Source of the DNA: Paenibacillus algorifonticola
GTDB taxonomy: Bacteria; Bacillota; Bacilli; Paenibacillales; Paenibacillaceae
Direction of reading: 5' to 3'
Length of the DNA stretch: 64,000 bases
NCBI RefSeq assembly: GCF_000971975.1
Contig: NZ_LAQO01000019.1
Location: forward strand, 1-64,000
A model generated the notes under the pieces. That model made no database searches, had not been told where the DNA came from, and saw nothing but the letters and a program-made list of their open reading frames with translations. The position numbers were made by a program, and so were the translations under genes. Positions 50,949-59,691 of this stretch are shown here, in pieces (the stretch's first letter is position 1; the number at the start of each line of letters is the position of its first letter).

Positions 50949-51839
50949 GTGAATATTGAAAATATAGAAGCATTCGTCTATGTCATTTATTACGGCAGCT
51001 TCAATAAAGCAGCGGAAAGCCTGTTTCTCTCCCAGCCGTCTGTTACCGCGAGAATTCAGTCATTGGAGCGGGAGCTTGATTGCAAGCTGTTCGACCGTAT
51101 GGGCAAGCAAATTCAGTTGACCGAGGAAGGCAAGCGGTTCCTCCCCTACGCCCAGCAAATTTTGCAGACGCTGGAAAAGGGGCGCAAGCAGCTGCATCAG
51201 AAGCAGGAGATGCCTGCCCAGTTGAGGCTTGGCTGTACCGTGTCAACGGCGAACTATTTGGTGCCGAGGCTGCTGCCAGCGCTGAAGGAGAAGCATCCCG
51301 GCATTCGCTTCAAGACGGTGACCGCCCCGACGGATGATATCGTGGAAAAGGTGCTGAACAAAGAGGTTGATATCGGCTTTGTCCGTCAAACGACCCATCC
51401 CGGCTTGCGCTCAGTTAAGCTGCTGGATGATGCCATTCGGCTGCATGTGTATGAGGGCCATCCTTTTCTGAAAGAGAAGCAGATTACGCTGAGGGCGATA
51501 GGCAACCAGCCGCTTGTGTTTTTTGAATGTGGGGCGCTGGACTGGGTAAGGCTTCAGCGGGTTTTTGAATCGCTCAATGAACCGCCGGAAATGTCCTGCC
51601 ACACGGATAATTTGGAAACCGCGAAGCGGCTCGTGCTGCAAAAGCTGGGGATCTGCTTCCTGCCAAGTCTGTCTGCCTATGACGAGGTTCAGGCTGGCCA
51701 GCTTTTCCCGATTACGATTCCGGAAGTGGAGGGCCTGTCGCTCGATACGAACCTGATTATGCTTAACGGGGAGAGCAGCCCTTTTTTCGAAAGCTTGGTG
51801 AAGCTTGTCAAAGCGCTGCCCTTCGTCAGCGGAACATAA
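50949..51839 (+). CDS. LysR-family regulator of the sulfur operon
   Basis: 296 residues. Helix-turn-helix FNKAAESLFLSQPSVTARIQSLERELDCKLF at about 18-48 (conserved LysR pattern) and a substrate domain with RLGCTVSTANYLVPRLLPALK. GTG start after GAGGAGGC. It is transcribed toward a cystine-type ABC importer and organosulfur enzymes, the same association as YtlI with the ytm operon of B. subtilis, so it is probably the operon activator responding to sulfur status. The gap of 207 bases holds a promoter and an inverted repeat. Confidence 0.9.
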   Translation: MNIENIEAFVYVIYYGSFNKAAESLFLSQPSVTARIQSLERELDCKLFDRMGKQIQLTEEGKRFLPYAQQILQTLEKGRKQLHQKQEMPAQLRLGCTVSTANYLVPRLLPALKEKHPGIRFKTVTAPTDDIVEKVLNKEVDIGFVRQTTHPGLRSVKLLDDAIRLHVYEGHPFLKEKQITLRAIGNQPLVFFECGALDWVRLQRVFESLNEPPEMSCHTDNLETAKRLVLQKLGICFLPSLSAYDEVQAGQLFPITIPEVEGLSLDTNLIMLNGESSPFFESLVKLVKALPFVSGT

Positions 51840-51938
51840 AACGTAAAACGAGCGAATGCGATAACTTGAACAGCTGCTATAATGCCGACCTATCGAATGT
51901 TTAGATAAGAGAATAGAAAAACCCTATTATTCGGGGCA

Positions 51939-52003
51939 TTGACGGTTTGCTGGGCGGATGATAAATTAGTGACAGAACAATTCTTACTTAGTAGGTAGGA
52001 ATT
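51939..52003 (+). promoter_or_regulatory. Promoter and inverted repeat before the importer genes
   Basis: TTGACG, 17-base spacer, TAAATT (51962-51967). Downstream lies AATTCTTAC-N7-GTAGGAATT (51979-52003), a 9-bp inverted repeat with one mismatch, placed where a repressor would block transcription. Confidence 0.5.
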
Positions 52004-52046
52004 ATAGGTATTATAAAAATGAACATGACATGGGGGAACGATTTTT

Positions 52047-52907
52047 ATGAAAAAAAGAACTTTTTTAGCTACGCTGCTTGTCCTGGCCTTTACGCTGACA
52101 GGGTGCGGTGCTGCAAATAATGGCGCGAATGAAACAGCGAACAGCGGTGCAGGAGCAAGTGCGAGCCCGGCTCAGGAAGTGAAGAAAATTATTGTCGGCA
52201 CGGGCACCCAGTTCCCGAATGTATGCTTTATCGATGAGGATGGCAAGCTGACAGGCTTCGACGTTGAGCTGGTTAGAGAGCTGGATAAGCGCCTGCCGGA
52301 ATATGAGTTTGAGTTCCAAACGCAAGAATTTTCAAGCTTGCTGCTAAGCCTGGAGACGAAAAAAATCGATTTTGTCGCTCACCAAATGGAGAAAAACCCG
52401 GAGCGTGAAGCTAAATTCCTTTTTAATAAAGAGCCGTACAGCATTTTCCTTTCGAAAATAGCGGTTTATAGAGACAATACGACGATTAAATCGATCGACG
52501 ATTTGACAGGCAAAAAAATATTTACATCGCCAACGAGCAACCAGGCCTTTTTCCTAGAGCAATACAACAAGGACCATAACAATCCATATGAAATTGTTTA
52601 CTCCAGCGGCGCAGCCAACGACCGTATTGCTTTGCTCAAAAGCGGCCGCATAGATGCAACGCTTGCTACCGATTTCTCGCTTCCCTTCTATCCTGACACA
52701 GATGGCAATCCTGCGATGAAGACAGTAGGCGATCCGCTCATTCAATCCGATGTGCTGTTCGTGCTTCGGAAAGACAGCCAGGAGCTGGCTGACAAACTGG
52801 ATGCGTCGATTAAAGAGGTTAAAGATGACGGAACGCTTTCGAAGCTTAGCGTAGAGTGGCTTGGCGAAGATTACACAAAACCGCTTGATGAAGTTGTAAA
52901 AAAATAA
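52047..52907 (+). CDS. Amino-acid ABC transporter substrate-binding lipoprotein (cystine type)
   Basis: 286 residues. Lipoprotein signal with lipobox LTGC, Cys at 20, then a short low-complexity spacer. The mature part is an SBP_bac_3 solute-binding protein: KIIVGTGTQFPNVCFIDEDGKLTGFDVELVREL, split by the usual features, and KIDFVAHQMEKNPEREAKFLF. It resembles TcyJ/TcyK of B. subtilis, which bind cystine and sulfur-containing derivatives. First gene of the importer; the two permeases and the ATPase follow directly. Confidence 0.9.
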   Translation: MKKRTFLATLLVLAFTLTGCGAANNGANETANSGAGASASPAQEVKKIIVGTGTQFPNVCFIDEDGKLTGFDVELVRELDKRLPEYEFEFQTQEFSSLLLSLETKKIDFVAHQMEKNPEREAKFLFNKEPYSIFLSKIAVYRDNTTIKSIDDLTGKKIFTSPTSNQAFFLEQYNKDHNNPYEIVYSSGAANDRIALLKSGRIDATLATDFSLPFYPDTDGNPAMKTVGDPLIQSDVLFVLRKDSQELADKLDASIKEVKDDGTLSKLSVEWLGEDYTKPLDEVVKK

Positions 52908-52955
52908 ATGGTGCTACTAACTTGCTGGTCAAGGGTGTAAGACGGAGGGAAACCT

Positions 52956-53723
52956 ATGGGCAGAAAATTTGATATTCATTACTTGCTGGATTTCTTACCC
53001 AAATTGCTGTCTTACCTGCATATTACCTTGTTTATTGTGGCTGCATCCATTTTGCTGGGGCTCGTGGTTGGTTTTATAATCGCGCTGCCCCGGCTTTACA
53101 AAATTCCCGTATTGCAGCGGGCTTCGCAGGTGTATGTATCCTTTTTCCGTGGAACGCCGATATTGATTCAGCTCTTTCTCATTTATTACGGCCTCCCGGA
53201 ATTGCTCAAGCTGGTTCATATTGATGTATCGCGGGCCAATGTGCTCGTTTTCGTTATTTTGGCTTATGCCCTCCATAGTGGCGCTTTTATTTCCGAAGCT
53301 ATTCGGGCAGCGGTCAATGGGGTGGATCGTGGGCAGGTAGAGGCGGCCTATGCCATTGGTATGAGTGGCTATCAGGCGTTTACCCGTATTGTGCTGCCGC
53401 AGGCGCTGGCGATATCGATCCCCATTTTGGCAAACCTCGTCATTGGCAACTTGAAGGATACGTCGCTGGCGTTTACGCTGGGCGCCATGGAAATGACGGG
53501 CAAGTCGCAAACACTCGCCTCGGCGACCCAGCATTTTATTGAAACCTACATTGCCTTGTCGCTCATTTATTTTGTTATCAGCACCATTTTGGAGCGGACC
53601 TTCCATTATTTGGAGCGCAGGCTGCTGCGTCATGAGAAACAAGTGGCCGAACCGGCGGTACGTTATGGAAAAAGAAGGCTGTGGAAGCGAACGCTTATCA
53701 CGCGCCTGGAGAAAGGAGGCTGA
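52956..53723 (+). CDS. tcyL: Amino-acid ABC transporter permease
   Basis: 255-residue HisM-type permease with about five helices. Conserved FFRGTPILIQLFLIYYGLPE and the EAA-type coupling loop EAAYAIGMSGYQAFTRIVLPQALA are present. The C-terminal 30 residues form a basic cytoplasmic tail. Its end lies 5 bases before the second permease, the pair matching TcyL/TcyM of the ytm operon; the exact symbol is by analogy of order. Confidence 0.88.
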   Translation: MGRKFDIHYLLDFLPKLLSYLHITLFIVAASILLGLVVGFIIALPRLYKIPVLQRASQVYVSFFRGTPILIQLFLIYYGLPELLKLVHIDVSRANVLVFVILAYALHSGAFISEAIRAAVNGVDRGQVEAAYAIGMSGYQAFTRIVLPQALAISIPILANLVIGNLKDTSLAFTLGAMEMTGKSQTLASATQHFIETYIALSLIYFVISTILERTFHYLERRLLRHEKQVAEPAVRYGKRRLWKRTLITRLEKGG

Positions 53724-53728
53724 GCCTG

Positions 53729-54439
53729 ATGTCACTAGACCCTGGATTTATATGGACGGCCTTTCTCAGCTTGTTCAAGGCGCTGCCGAATACGCTTTAT
53801 ATTACGATCGTCTCGGTGTTCGTCGGTTTCATTATTGGCACAGCGATAGCTCTCATTCGTATTTATCGGATTCCCGTTCTATACCCGCTGGCTAGCGCAT
53901 ATGTGTTGTTCATTCGTGGCACTCCGATGCTCATGCATTTGCTGCTGATCTATTTCGGCCTTCCGATTATAATCGATGGGCTGGCGAGCGCACTGGGACT
54001 CGGCTTTAATTCAACGGTCATTCCGTTAATCGGGTTTGCTTATATTTCTTTCTCGATTACAGCAGGCGCCTATATGTCGGAGGTTGTACGCGCAGGCATA
54101 CTTTCGGTGAACCGCGGACAGATGGAGGCCGCCTATTCCATTGGCATGACGACGCCGCAGGCGCTGCGTCGTATTGTACTGCCGCAGGCGCTTGCCGTCT
54201 GCTTGCCGAATTTATCCAACAATTTGATTGGCATGCTGCACGGTTCGACGCTCGCTTTTACCGTATCTGTCGTTGAAATCAACGCCCAAGCGCAAATTGT
54301 CGCTGCCACAAACTGGAAATTTCTTGAAGCCTACATTGCAGCTGCGGTGCTGTTCTGGGGCATGACCATATTAATCGAGCAGGCGACAGCTTGGCTGGAG
54401 CGGAGAATTAATAAATACAATCGAGGTGGCGTAGCATGA
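53729..54439 (+). CDS. tcyM: Amino-acid ABC transporter permease
   Basis: 236-residue HisM-type permease, second of the heterodimer. FIRGTPMLMHLLLIYFGLP and the coupling loop EAAYSIGMTTPQALRRIVLPQALA are intact. Start at ATG 53729, 9 bases after GGAGG; a longer frame overlaps the previous gene. The last four bases overlap the ATPase start. Confidence 0.88.
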   Translation: MSLDPGFIWTAFLSLFKALPNTLYITIVSVFVGFIIGTAIALIRIYRIPVLYPLASAYVLFIRGTPMLMHLLLIYFGLPIIIDGLASALGLGFNSTVIPLIGFAYISFSITAGAYMSEVVRAGILSVNRGQMEAAYSIGMTTPQALRRIVLPQALAVCLPNLSNNLIGMLHGSTLAFTVSVVEINAQAQIVAATNWKFLEAYIAAAVLFWGMTILIEQATAWLERRINKYNRGGVA

Positions 54440-55188
54440 TTGAACTGAAGCAAATTTCCAAGTCGTTTGGGAAAAATCAGGTGCTTCAATCCATCGATTT
54501 GACGGTGGAAAAAGGCGAGGTCGTTGTCATTTTGGGCCCAAGCGGTTCGGGAAAAACAACCTTGCTGCGCTGCATCAATTATTTGGAGAAGCCCGATAAT
54601 GGGCAAATCCGCATTGGCGATTTTAAGCTGGACTTCAAGACGGCAGGAAAAAAAGATATTCATAATCTGCGCCAGCGCTCTGCGATGGTGTTCCAGCATT
54701 ACAATTTATTCAAGCATAAGACGGCGCTGGAAAACGTCATGGAAGGGCTGCTCATTGTACAAAAGCTGCCCAAAGATGAAGCGAGGCGGCGCAGCACGCA
54801 AATGCTGGAGAAGGTAGGCCTGGCGGCGAAGCTTGATGCTTACCCAAGCGAGCTGTCCGGTGGGCAGCAGCAGCGGGTGGGCATCGCCCGGGCGCTTGCA
54901 TTGAACCCGGAAGTGATTTTGTTCGATGAGCCGACGTCGGCACTTGATCCGGAGCTTGTGGGCGAGGTGCTTGACGTCATTCGCAAAATCGCAGGAGAAG
55001 GCATTACGATGATCGTCGTCACGCATGAAATGGGCTTCGCCCGCGATGTGGCCAACCATGTCGTCTTTATGGACGGCGGTGTTATCGTCGAAGAAGGCAA
55101 GCCGAGCGAGCTGTTCGGCAAGCCGAAGGAAGAGAGAACGAAGCAGTTTCTGAAGCGAATCGCGCCGGAACCTAGCTATAGCATATAA
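54436..55188 (+). CDS. tcyN: Amino-acid ABC transporter ATP-binding protein
   Basis: 250-residue ATPase of the polar amino acid importer family. Walker A GPSGSGKTT at 34-42, Q-loop VFQHYNLFKHKTALENV, signature LSGGQQQRVGIARAL, Walker B VILFDEPTSALDPELVGEVL, H-loop VVTHEMGFARDV. ATGA overlap with the permease. Powers import of cystine or related sulfur compounds. Confidence 0.93.
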   Translation: MIELKQISKSFGKNQVLQSIDLTVEKGEVVVILGPSGSGKTTLLRCINYLEKPDNGQIRIGDFKLDFKTAGKKDIHNLRQRSAMVFQHYNLFKHKTALENVMEGLLIVQKLPKDEARRRSTQMLEKVGLAAKLDAYPSELSGGQQQRVGIARALALNPEVILFDEPTSALDPELVGEVLDVIRKIAGEGITMIVVTHEMGFARDVANHVVFMDGGVIVEEGKPSELFGKPKEERTKQFLKRIAPEPSYSI

Positions 55189-55228
55189 ACGAGCGTTACG
55201 AGGCAATCGACGATGGGAGAGAATGAAA

Positions 55229-56245
55229 ATGGCGATTAAGCTTAGCATTTTAGACCAAAGCCCTGTTTTTCCAGGGAGCACCCCGGCAGAGGCTTTCCAA
55301 AATACACTTCAACTGGTGAAAAAGGCAGAGCAGCTCGGCTACAACCGCTTCTGGGTATCCGAGCATCATGACTCGGCGCAAGTTGCAGGCTCTTCGCCTG
55401 AGGTGCTGATTTCGTTTTTGCTTGCTCAAACAGAAAGTATTCGCATCGGCTCAGGCGGTATTATGCTTCAGCATTATAGTCCTTATAAAGTAGCGGAAAA
55501 CTTTAATTTGCTGGCGACACTTGCTCCAGGGCGCGTAGATTTGGGCATCGGCCGTGCGCCGGGCGGGCTGCCGCGTTCTACGCAGGCTTTGCAGAAAGGC
55601 ATTTCACAGGAGCAGTCGCTGCAGGATAAGCTGGTGGAATTAGAGCATTTTGTGCAAAATACATTGCCCGCGGATCATGCGCTGGCCGGACTGCAGGCTT
55701 CTCCTGTGCCGGAGCAGCCAGCCGAGATTTTTGTGCTTGGCGCGAGTGTAGCTAGTGCGAAGCTGGCAGCGGAAGCCGGTTATCCGTATGTGTTTGCGCA
55801 ATTTATCAATAGCGATGCAGCTGTTGCGGAAGAGGCGCTAACCGCCTACCATGCGGAGTTCCGCTCGGATAAAGGCAAGCAGCCACAGGCGATTTTGGCG
55901 CTGTCGCTCATTGCAGCAAATACCGATGAGGAAGCCGCACTGCTGGCCTCTGACCATAAAAACGTCAAAATTCATTTGGAAAATGGCAAGACGCTGACGG
56001 TTGGAACGGCCCAGCAAGCGGAGGAATTCGGCAGACAATCGGGCCAGCATTATACGGTTGAAGTGAAGGAAGCCGAAATTACGAAGGGCTCGAAGGAGAC
56101 CGTTCGCAAGCGGCTGCTGGAATGGCAGGAGAAGCATCACGTCAATGAGTTTATTATAACGACGGCGGTTAAGGATTTTGAAGCTCGAATTCGCTCCTAT
56201 GAGCTGCTATCGGAAGCTTTCGCTGAGCTTGCTGTAGAAAGCTAG
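55229..56245 (+). CDS. cmoO: LLM-class flavin-dependent monooxygenase (YtmO-like)
   Basis: 338 residues of the luciferase-like fold, a two-component FMNH2 monooxygenase. Opens MAIKLSILDQSPVFPGSTPAEAF, broken here for length, and contains RFWVSEHHDS, RIGSGGIMLQHYSPYKVAENF and LGIGRAPGG, all typical of the YtmO/MsnO subgroup. ATG at 55229 lies about 7 bases after GGGAGAG; an ATG two codons earlier is also in frame. In the ytm operon this enzyme helps oxidise sulfur-alkylated cysteine compounds; needs a flavin reductase, not encoded here. Confidence 0.85.
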   Translation: MAIKLSILDQSPVFPGSTPAEAFQNTLQLVKKAEQLGYNRFWVSEHHDSAQVAGSSPEVLISFLLAQTESIRIGSGGIMLQHYSPYKVAENFNLLATLAPGRVDLGIGRAPGGLPRSTQALQKGISQEQSLQDKLVELEHFVQNTLPADHALAGLQASPVPEQPAEIFVLGASVASAKLAAEAGYPYVFAQFINSDAAVAEEALTAYHAEFRSDKGKQPQAILALSLIAANTDEEAALLASDHKNVKIHLENGKTLTVGTAQQAEEFGRQSGQHYTVEVKEAEITKGSKETVRKRLLEWQEKHHVNEFIITTAVKDFEARIRSYELLSEAFAELAVES

Positions 56246-56335
56246 ACCGTTTAGAGTGGTTATTGTGAAAGGTGAATAGTAGGGCAGGCAGCATGAATAT
56301 GCTGGAGCAAAAGCACGAGGCGGGGAGGACTTGGC

Positions 56336-57511
56336 ATGGCGGATACACAGGCGGCGGAGAGGACGCAGCAGCTGGGCGCAAAGCTGATCGAAATACGGCG
56401 CCAGCTGCACCAGCATCCCGAATTATCAAATGAAGAGTTCGCCACGACGAAGGCGATTCAAGAATGGCTTACGGAAGCGGGCATTCGCATCGTCGATTAT
56501 GGACTAAAAACGGGTGTAGTCGCCGAAGTAGGCGGCAAACGCAGCGGGCCTGTACTAGCTTTGCGGGCCGATATTGATGCACTGCCGATTCAAGAGGAGA
56601 CGGGGCTGTCTTATGCTTCGCAGGTTGCAGGAAAAATGCATGCCTGCGGGCATGATTATCATACCGCTTCTCTCATCGGTGCAGCTTTGCTGCTGAAGCA
56701 GCGCGAGGAGACGCTTGCGGGGACGGTACGCTTTATTTTTCAGCCTTCTGAGGAAAAGGCGACGGGCGCGCAAGCGGTCATTGCAAGCGGCGCGCTTGAA
56801 GGTGTTCAAGCGATTTATGGAATTCATAATAAGCCGGATCTGCCCGTCGGGACGATCGGCATTAAGCCGGGACCTATGATGGCAGCAGCCGATGGCTTTG
56901 TTGTTGAGGTGACAGGCAAAGGCAGCCATGCCGCTGTGCCGGAAGCAAGCATAGATCCGATTGTGACGGCGGCGCATATTGTGACGGCGCTGCAATCGAT
57001 CGTCAGCCGCAATGTCAGCCCGCTGCTCAGCGCGGTCATAAGCGTGACGCGCATTCAAAGCGGCACCGCCTGGAATGTCATAGCGGAAAAGGCCGTCTTC
57101 GACGGGACGATTCGCACCTTTGACGAGCAGGTGAGGCAACGCGTGCTGGAGCGCTTCAAGCAGGTGGCGGAAAATGTAGCGGTAGCGTTTGGCGCAACTG
57201 CGGCGGTACGCTGGATTAAAGGGCCGCCAGCGGTTCAAAATGACGCTGCTTTAGTAGAAGCAGCAGTCGCAGCAGCTCACGATGCGTTGCTTAATGTCAT
57301 AGAGCCGCTTCCGTCTTCTGCGGGCGAGGACTTTGCTTATTATCAGAAGCAAGTGCCGGGATTGTTTTTTTTCATGGGAACAGCGGGCCCGCAGGAATGG
57401 CATCATCCGGCTTTCGATGTTGATGAGCAGGCGCTGCCGCTGACCGCTGTTTATTTTGCCAATCTCGCGAGCCGTTATTTGGAAACGTTTGGCGAAGCAA
57501 ATGAACAATAA
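56336..57511 (+). CDS. sndA: M20-family amidohydrolase / N-acyl-cysteine-type deacetylase
   Basis: 391-residue di-metal amidohydrolase. Metal and catalytic parts: KMHACGHDYHTASLIGAALLL, FQPSEEKATGA, IYGIHNKPDLPVGTIG, and near the end FMGTAGPQEWHHPAFDVDE. The dimerisation domain SHAAVPEASIDPIVTAAHIV is present. In the B. subtilis pathway such enzymes (YtnL/SndA) remove the N-acetyl group after the S-substituent is released. It follows cmoO by 90 bases and precedes the acetyltransferase gene. Confidence 0.87.
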   Translation: MADTQAAERTQQLGAKLIEIRRQLHQHPELSNEEFATTKAIQEWLTEAGIRIVDYGLKTGVVAEVGGKRSGPVLALRADIDALPIQEETGLSYASQVAGKMHACGHDYHTASLIGAALLLKQREETLAGTVRFIFQPSEEKATGAQAVIASGALEGVQAIYGIHNKPDLPVGTIGIKPGPMMAAADGFVVEVTGKGSHAAVPEASIDPIVTAAHIVTALQSIVSRNVSPLLSAVISVTRIQSGTAWNVIAEKAVFDGTIRTFDEQVRQRVLERFKQVAENVAVAFGATAAVRWIKGPPAVQNDAALVEAAVAAAHDALLNVIEPLPSSAGEDFAYYQKQVPGLFFFMGTAGPQEWHHPAFDVDEQALPLTAVYFANLASRYLETFGEANEQ

Positions 57512-57621
57512 ACGAACGGAATGACAGAGGGGGCTCATAGTCGTCACCCTATAGATGAAGCGGTCAAAGCTCTTTTTTATACTATAATTCCGATAAAAAT
57601 CATGCGAAAGGTGTGTATAGT

Positions 57622-58155
57622 GTGGCGAAAATCAAAGTTGAAGTTCGGGATGCGGTAGCGGAAGACCGCGAGGCGATTTTGCGTATCGTTGTAGCTGCTT
57701 ATTCGCAGTACGAGGCTGTTATGTCGCCAGATCGCTGGTCCGATTATAAGGCGTCTATTATTGAATCGGTTGATAAGGAAGGACCTAAGGCGCGCATTAT
57801 TGCGGAGGTGAATGGGGAAATCGTTGGCAGCGTGCTGCTGTTCACTTCTTCGGCTACCGCCTATGGGCGTCCAGAGCTGAAAATTGAGTCGCCGATTATC
57901 CGCTTGCTTGCGGTAGCGCCGGAGGCTCGCGGGCTTGGCGTTGCTACAGAGCTGATCAAGGAAAGCATTCGCCGCTCGCTGGCTCTCGGAGCTTCCACGC
58001 TGCATCTGCACACCTCTGATTTAATGGCATCGGCCATTAAGCTTTATGAGCGGCTTGGCTTTGAACGGGCAACGGACAAGGAAATGTACAATGGCAATGT
58101 TTTGGTGAAATGCTACAAGCTGCAGCTTCAGGAAACGGCATTATTGTCTTCATAA
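57622..58155 (+). CDS. snaA: GNAT N-acetyltransferase (YtmI/SnaA-like)
   Basis: 177-residue GNAT protein. Acetyl-CoA site LLAVAPEARGLGVATELI near 96-113 and the family end SAIKLYERLGFERA. GTG at 57622 is preceded by AAAGG; a GTG three codons upstream is possible. In the S-(2-succino)cysteine pathway the homologous enzyme acetylates the amino group first, before oxygenation, so its pairing with an M20 deacetylase and two LLM monooxygenases is informative. The assignment is by context as much as by sequence. Confidence 0.82.
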   Translation: MAKIKVEVRDAVAEDREAILRIVVAAYSQYEAVMSPDRWSDYKASIIESVDKEGPKARIIAEVNGEIVGSVLLFTSSATAYGRPELKIESPIIRLLAVAPEARGLGVATELIKESIRRSLALGASTLHLHTSDLMASAIKLYERLGFERATDKEMYNGNVLVKCYKLQLQETALLSS

Positions 58156-58176
58156 AATCCGGAGGAGGAATCGGTT

Positions 58177-59508
58177 ATGGCTAAGCGGAAAAAAATCAAA
58201 TTGGGTGCGATTGTTCATGGGGTTGGCGGTCACGTTGGGGCTTGGAGACATAAGGATGCCATTACGGATGCCAGCGTTAATTTTGAATTTTACAAGCAGC
58301 AGGCGCAGAAGGCGGAAGCAGGCAAGTTCGACCTTGTATTTATTGCCGATGGGCTCTACATTACCGAGCATTCGCTGCCTCATTTTTTGAATCGATTTGA
58401 GCCGCTGACGATCCTTTCCGCGCTCGCGGCGGTCACGTCGAAGATCGGCTTGGTCGGTACGCTGTCGACGTCCTACAGCGAGCCGTTCACCGTAGCCCGG
58501 CAGTTTGCTTCGCTCGATCATATTAGCGGTGGACGCGGCGGCTGGAATGTCGTAACTTCACCGCTTGAAGGCTCGGCGAAAAACTACAGCAAGGCGGATC
58601 ATCCGACGCATCCGCAGCGCTACCGCATCGCCGAGGAATATTTGGAGGTGGCGCGCGGCCTCTGGGATTCGTGGGAAGATGATGCTTTTGTGCGGGATAA
58701 GGAGTCGGGTGTGTTTTTTGATCCGGAGAAGCTGCATCGTCTGGATCATAAAGGCGAGTTTTTCTCCGTGCAGGGGCCGCTTAATATTGCCCGCTCGAAG
58801 CAGGGCCATCCAGTTGTTTTTCAAGCGGGCTCCTCGGAGGATGGACGCAATTTGGCAGCGAAAAGCGCCGATGCGGTATTTACGGGGCATGAGTCTTTGG
58901 AGGAAGCGAAAGCTTTTTATCTCGATGTGAAAAATAGAGCGGCAGCGTACGGCCGATCAGCGGATGAAATTGGCATTTTCCCTGGCATTTCTCCGATTAT
59001 CGGACACACGCAGGAAGAAGCAGACCGCAAATACGAGGAACTCGCTAGCCTCGTGTCGATTGATAAGGCGCTGCAATTTTTGGGCCGTTTCTTCGAGCAT
59101 TTCGACTTCTCGCAGTTTCCGCTGGATGAGCCGTTCCCGGACATTGGCGATCTCGGCAGCAACAGCTTCCGCAGCGGTACGGACAAAATCAAGAGCAAAG
59201 CCCGGGAGCAGGGCTTGACGCTGCGTCAAGTTGCGCTAGGCGCAGCAACCCCGCGCACCGACTTTATCGGTACGCCGGAGAAAATCGCTGATTTAATTCA
59301 GCGTTGGCATGAGGAAGAGGGCGCCGACGGCTTCATTATCCATTCCTCTGTGCCTAAGGGGCTGGATGACTTTGTCGATCTAGTCGTACCGATTTTGCAG
59401 GAGCGGGGCGTCTACCGGACGGAGTATGAGCATGATACGCTGCGTGGCAATTTGGAGCTGCCGATTCCTGAAAACCGCTATGCCGCAAAAGCGCTAAGCG
59501 AAGCTTAA
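58177..59508 (+). CDS. LLM-class monooxygenase, NtaA/SnaA/DszA group (YtnJ/YxeK-like)
   Basis: 443 residues, FMNH2-dependent. Typical segments: GAIVHGVGGHVGAWRHKDA, DLVFIADGLYI, LVGTLSTSYSEPFTVARQFASLDHISGGRGGWNVVTS (broken in the family at SSDH) and PVVFQAGSSEDGRNLAAKSADAVFTG. The B. subtilis relatives are YtnJ (CmoJ) and YxeK (ScmK), the latter acting on N-acetyl-S-(2-succino)cysteine. I cannot choose between them from sequence. Last gene of the operon; GGAGGAGG precedes the ATG, and a terminator follows. Confidence 0.88.
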   Translation: MAKRKKIKLGAIVHGVGGHVGAWRHKDAITDASVNFEFYKQQAQKAEAGKFDLVFIADGLYITEHSLPHFLNRFEPLTILSALAAVTSKIGLVGTLSTSYSEPFTVARQFASLDHISGGRGGWNVVTSPLEGSAKNYSKADHPTHPQRYRIAEEYLEVARGLWDSWEDDAFVRDKESGVFFDPEKLHRLDHKGEFFSVQGPLNIARSKQGHPVVFQAGSSEDGRNLAAKSADAVFTGHESLEEAKAFYLDVKNRAAAYGRSADEIGIFPGISPIIGHTQEEADRKYEELASLVSIDKALQFLGRFFEHFDFSQFPLDEPFPDIGDLGSNSFRSGTDKIKSKAREQGLTLRQVALGAATPRTDFIGTPEKIADLIQRWHEEEGADGFIIHSSVPKGLDDFVDLVVPILQERGVYRTEYEHDTLRGNLELPIPENRYAAKALSEA

Positions 59509-59554
59509 AACAGCGTTCCAAGAGAAAGCTGGAGCATATATGAATGAGTTGGCG

Positions 59555-59592
59555 AGCCTTCTTTCCTATAATGGGGAAAGAGGGCTTTTTCC
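59555..59592 (+). terminator. Terminator of the organosulfur operon
   Basis: GCCTTCTTTCC-TATAATG-GGGAAAGAGGGC stem followed by TTTTTCC. Confidence 0.85.
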
Positions 59593-59617
59593 ACGCTTAA
59601 GGGGGATTTCAGTCCTT

Positions 59618-59656
59618 GCAAAAAACGGGAATAATGATAGAATTAAAGCGTTTACG
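59618..59656 (+). promoter_or_regulatory. GH2 gene promoter with cre-like site
   Basis: TTGCAA and TAGAAT with about 16 bases between, followed at once by TTAAAGCGTTTACG (59643-59656), which fits the CcpA cre consensus at 12 of 14 positions including the central CG. Suggests carbon catabolite repression. Confidence 0.6.
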
Positions 59657-59691
59657 CTAGGGGCATTGAAGCGAGATTAAGGAGGCATAGC

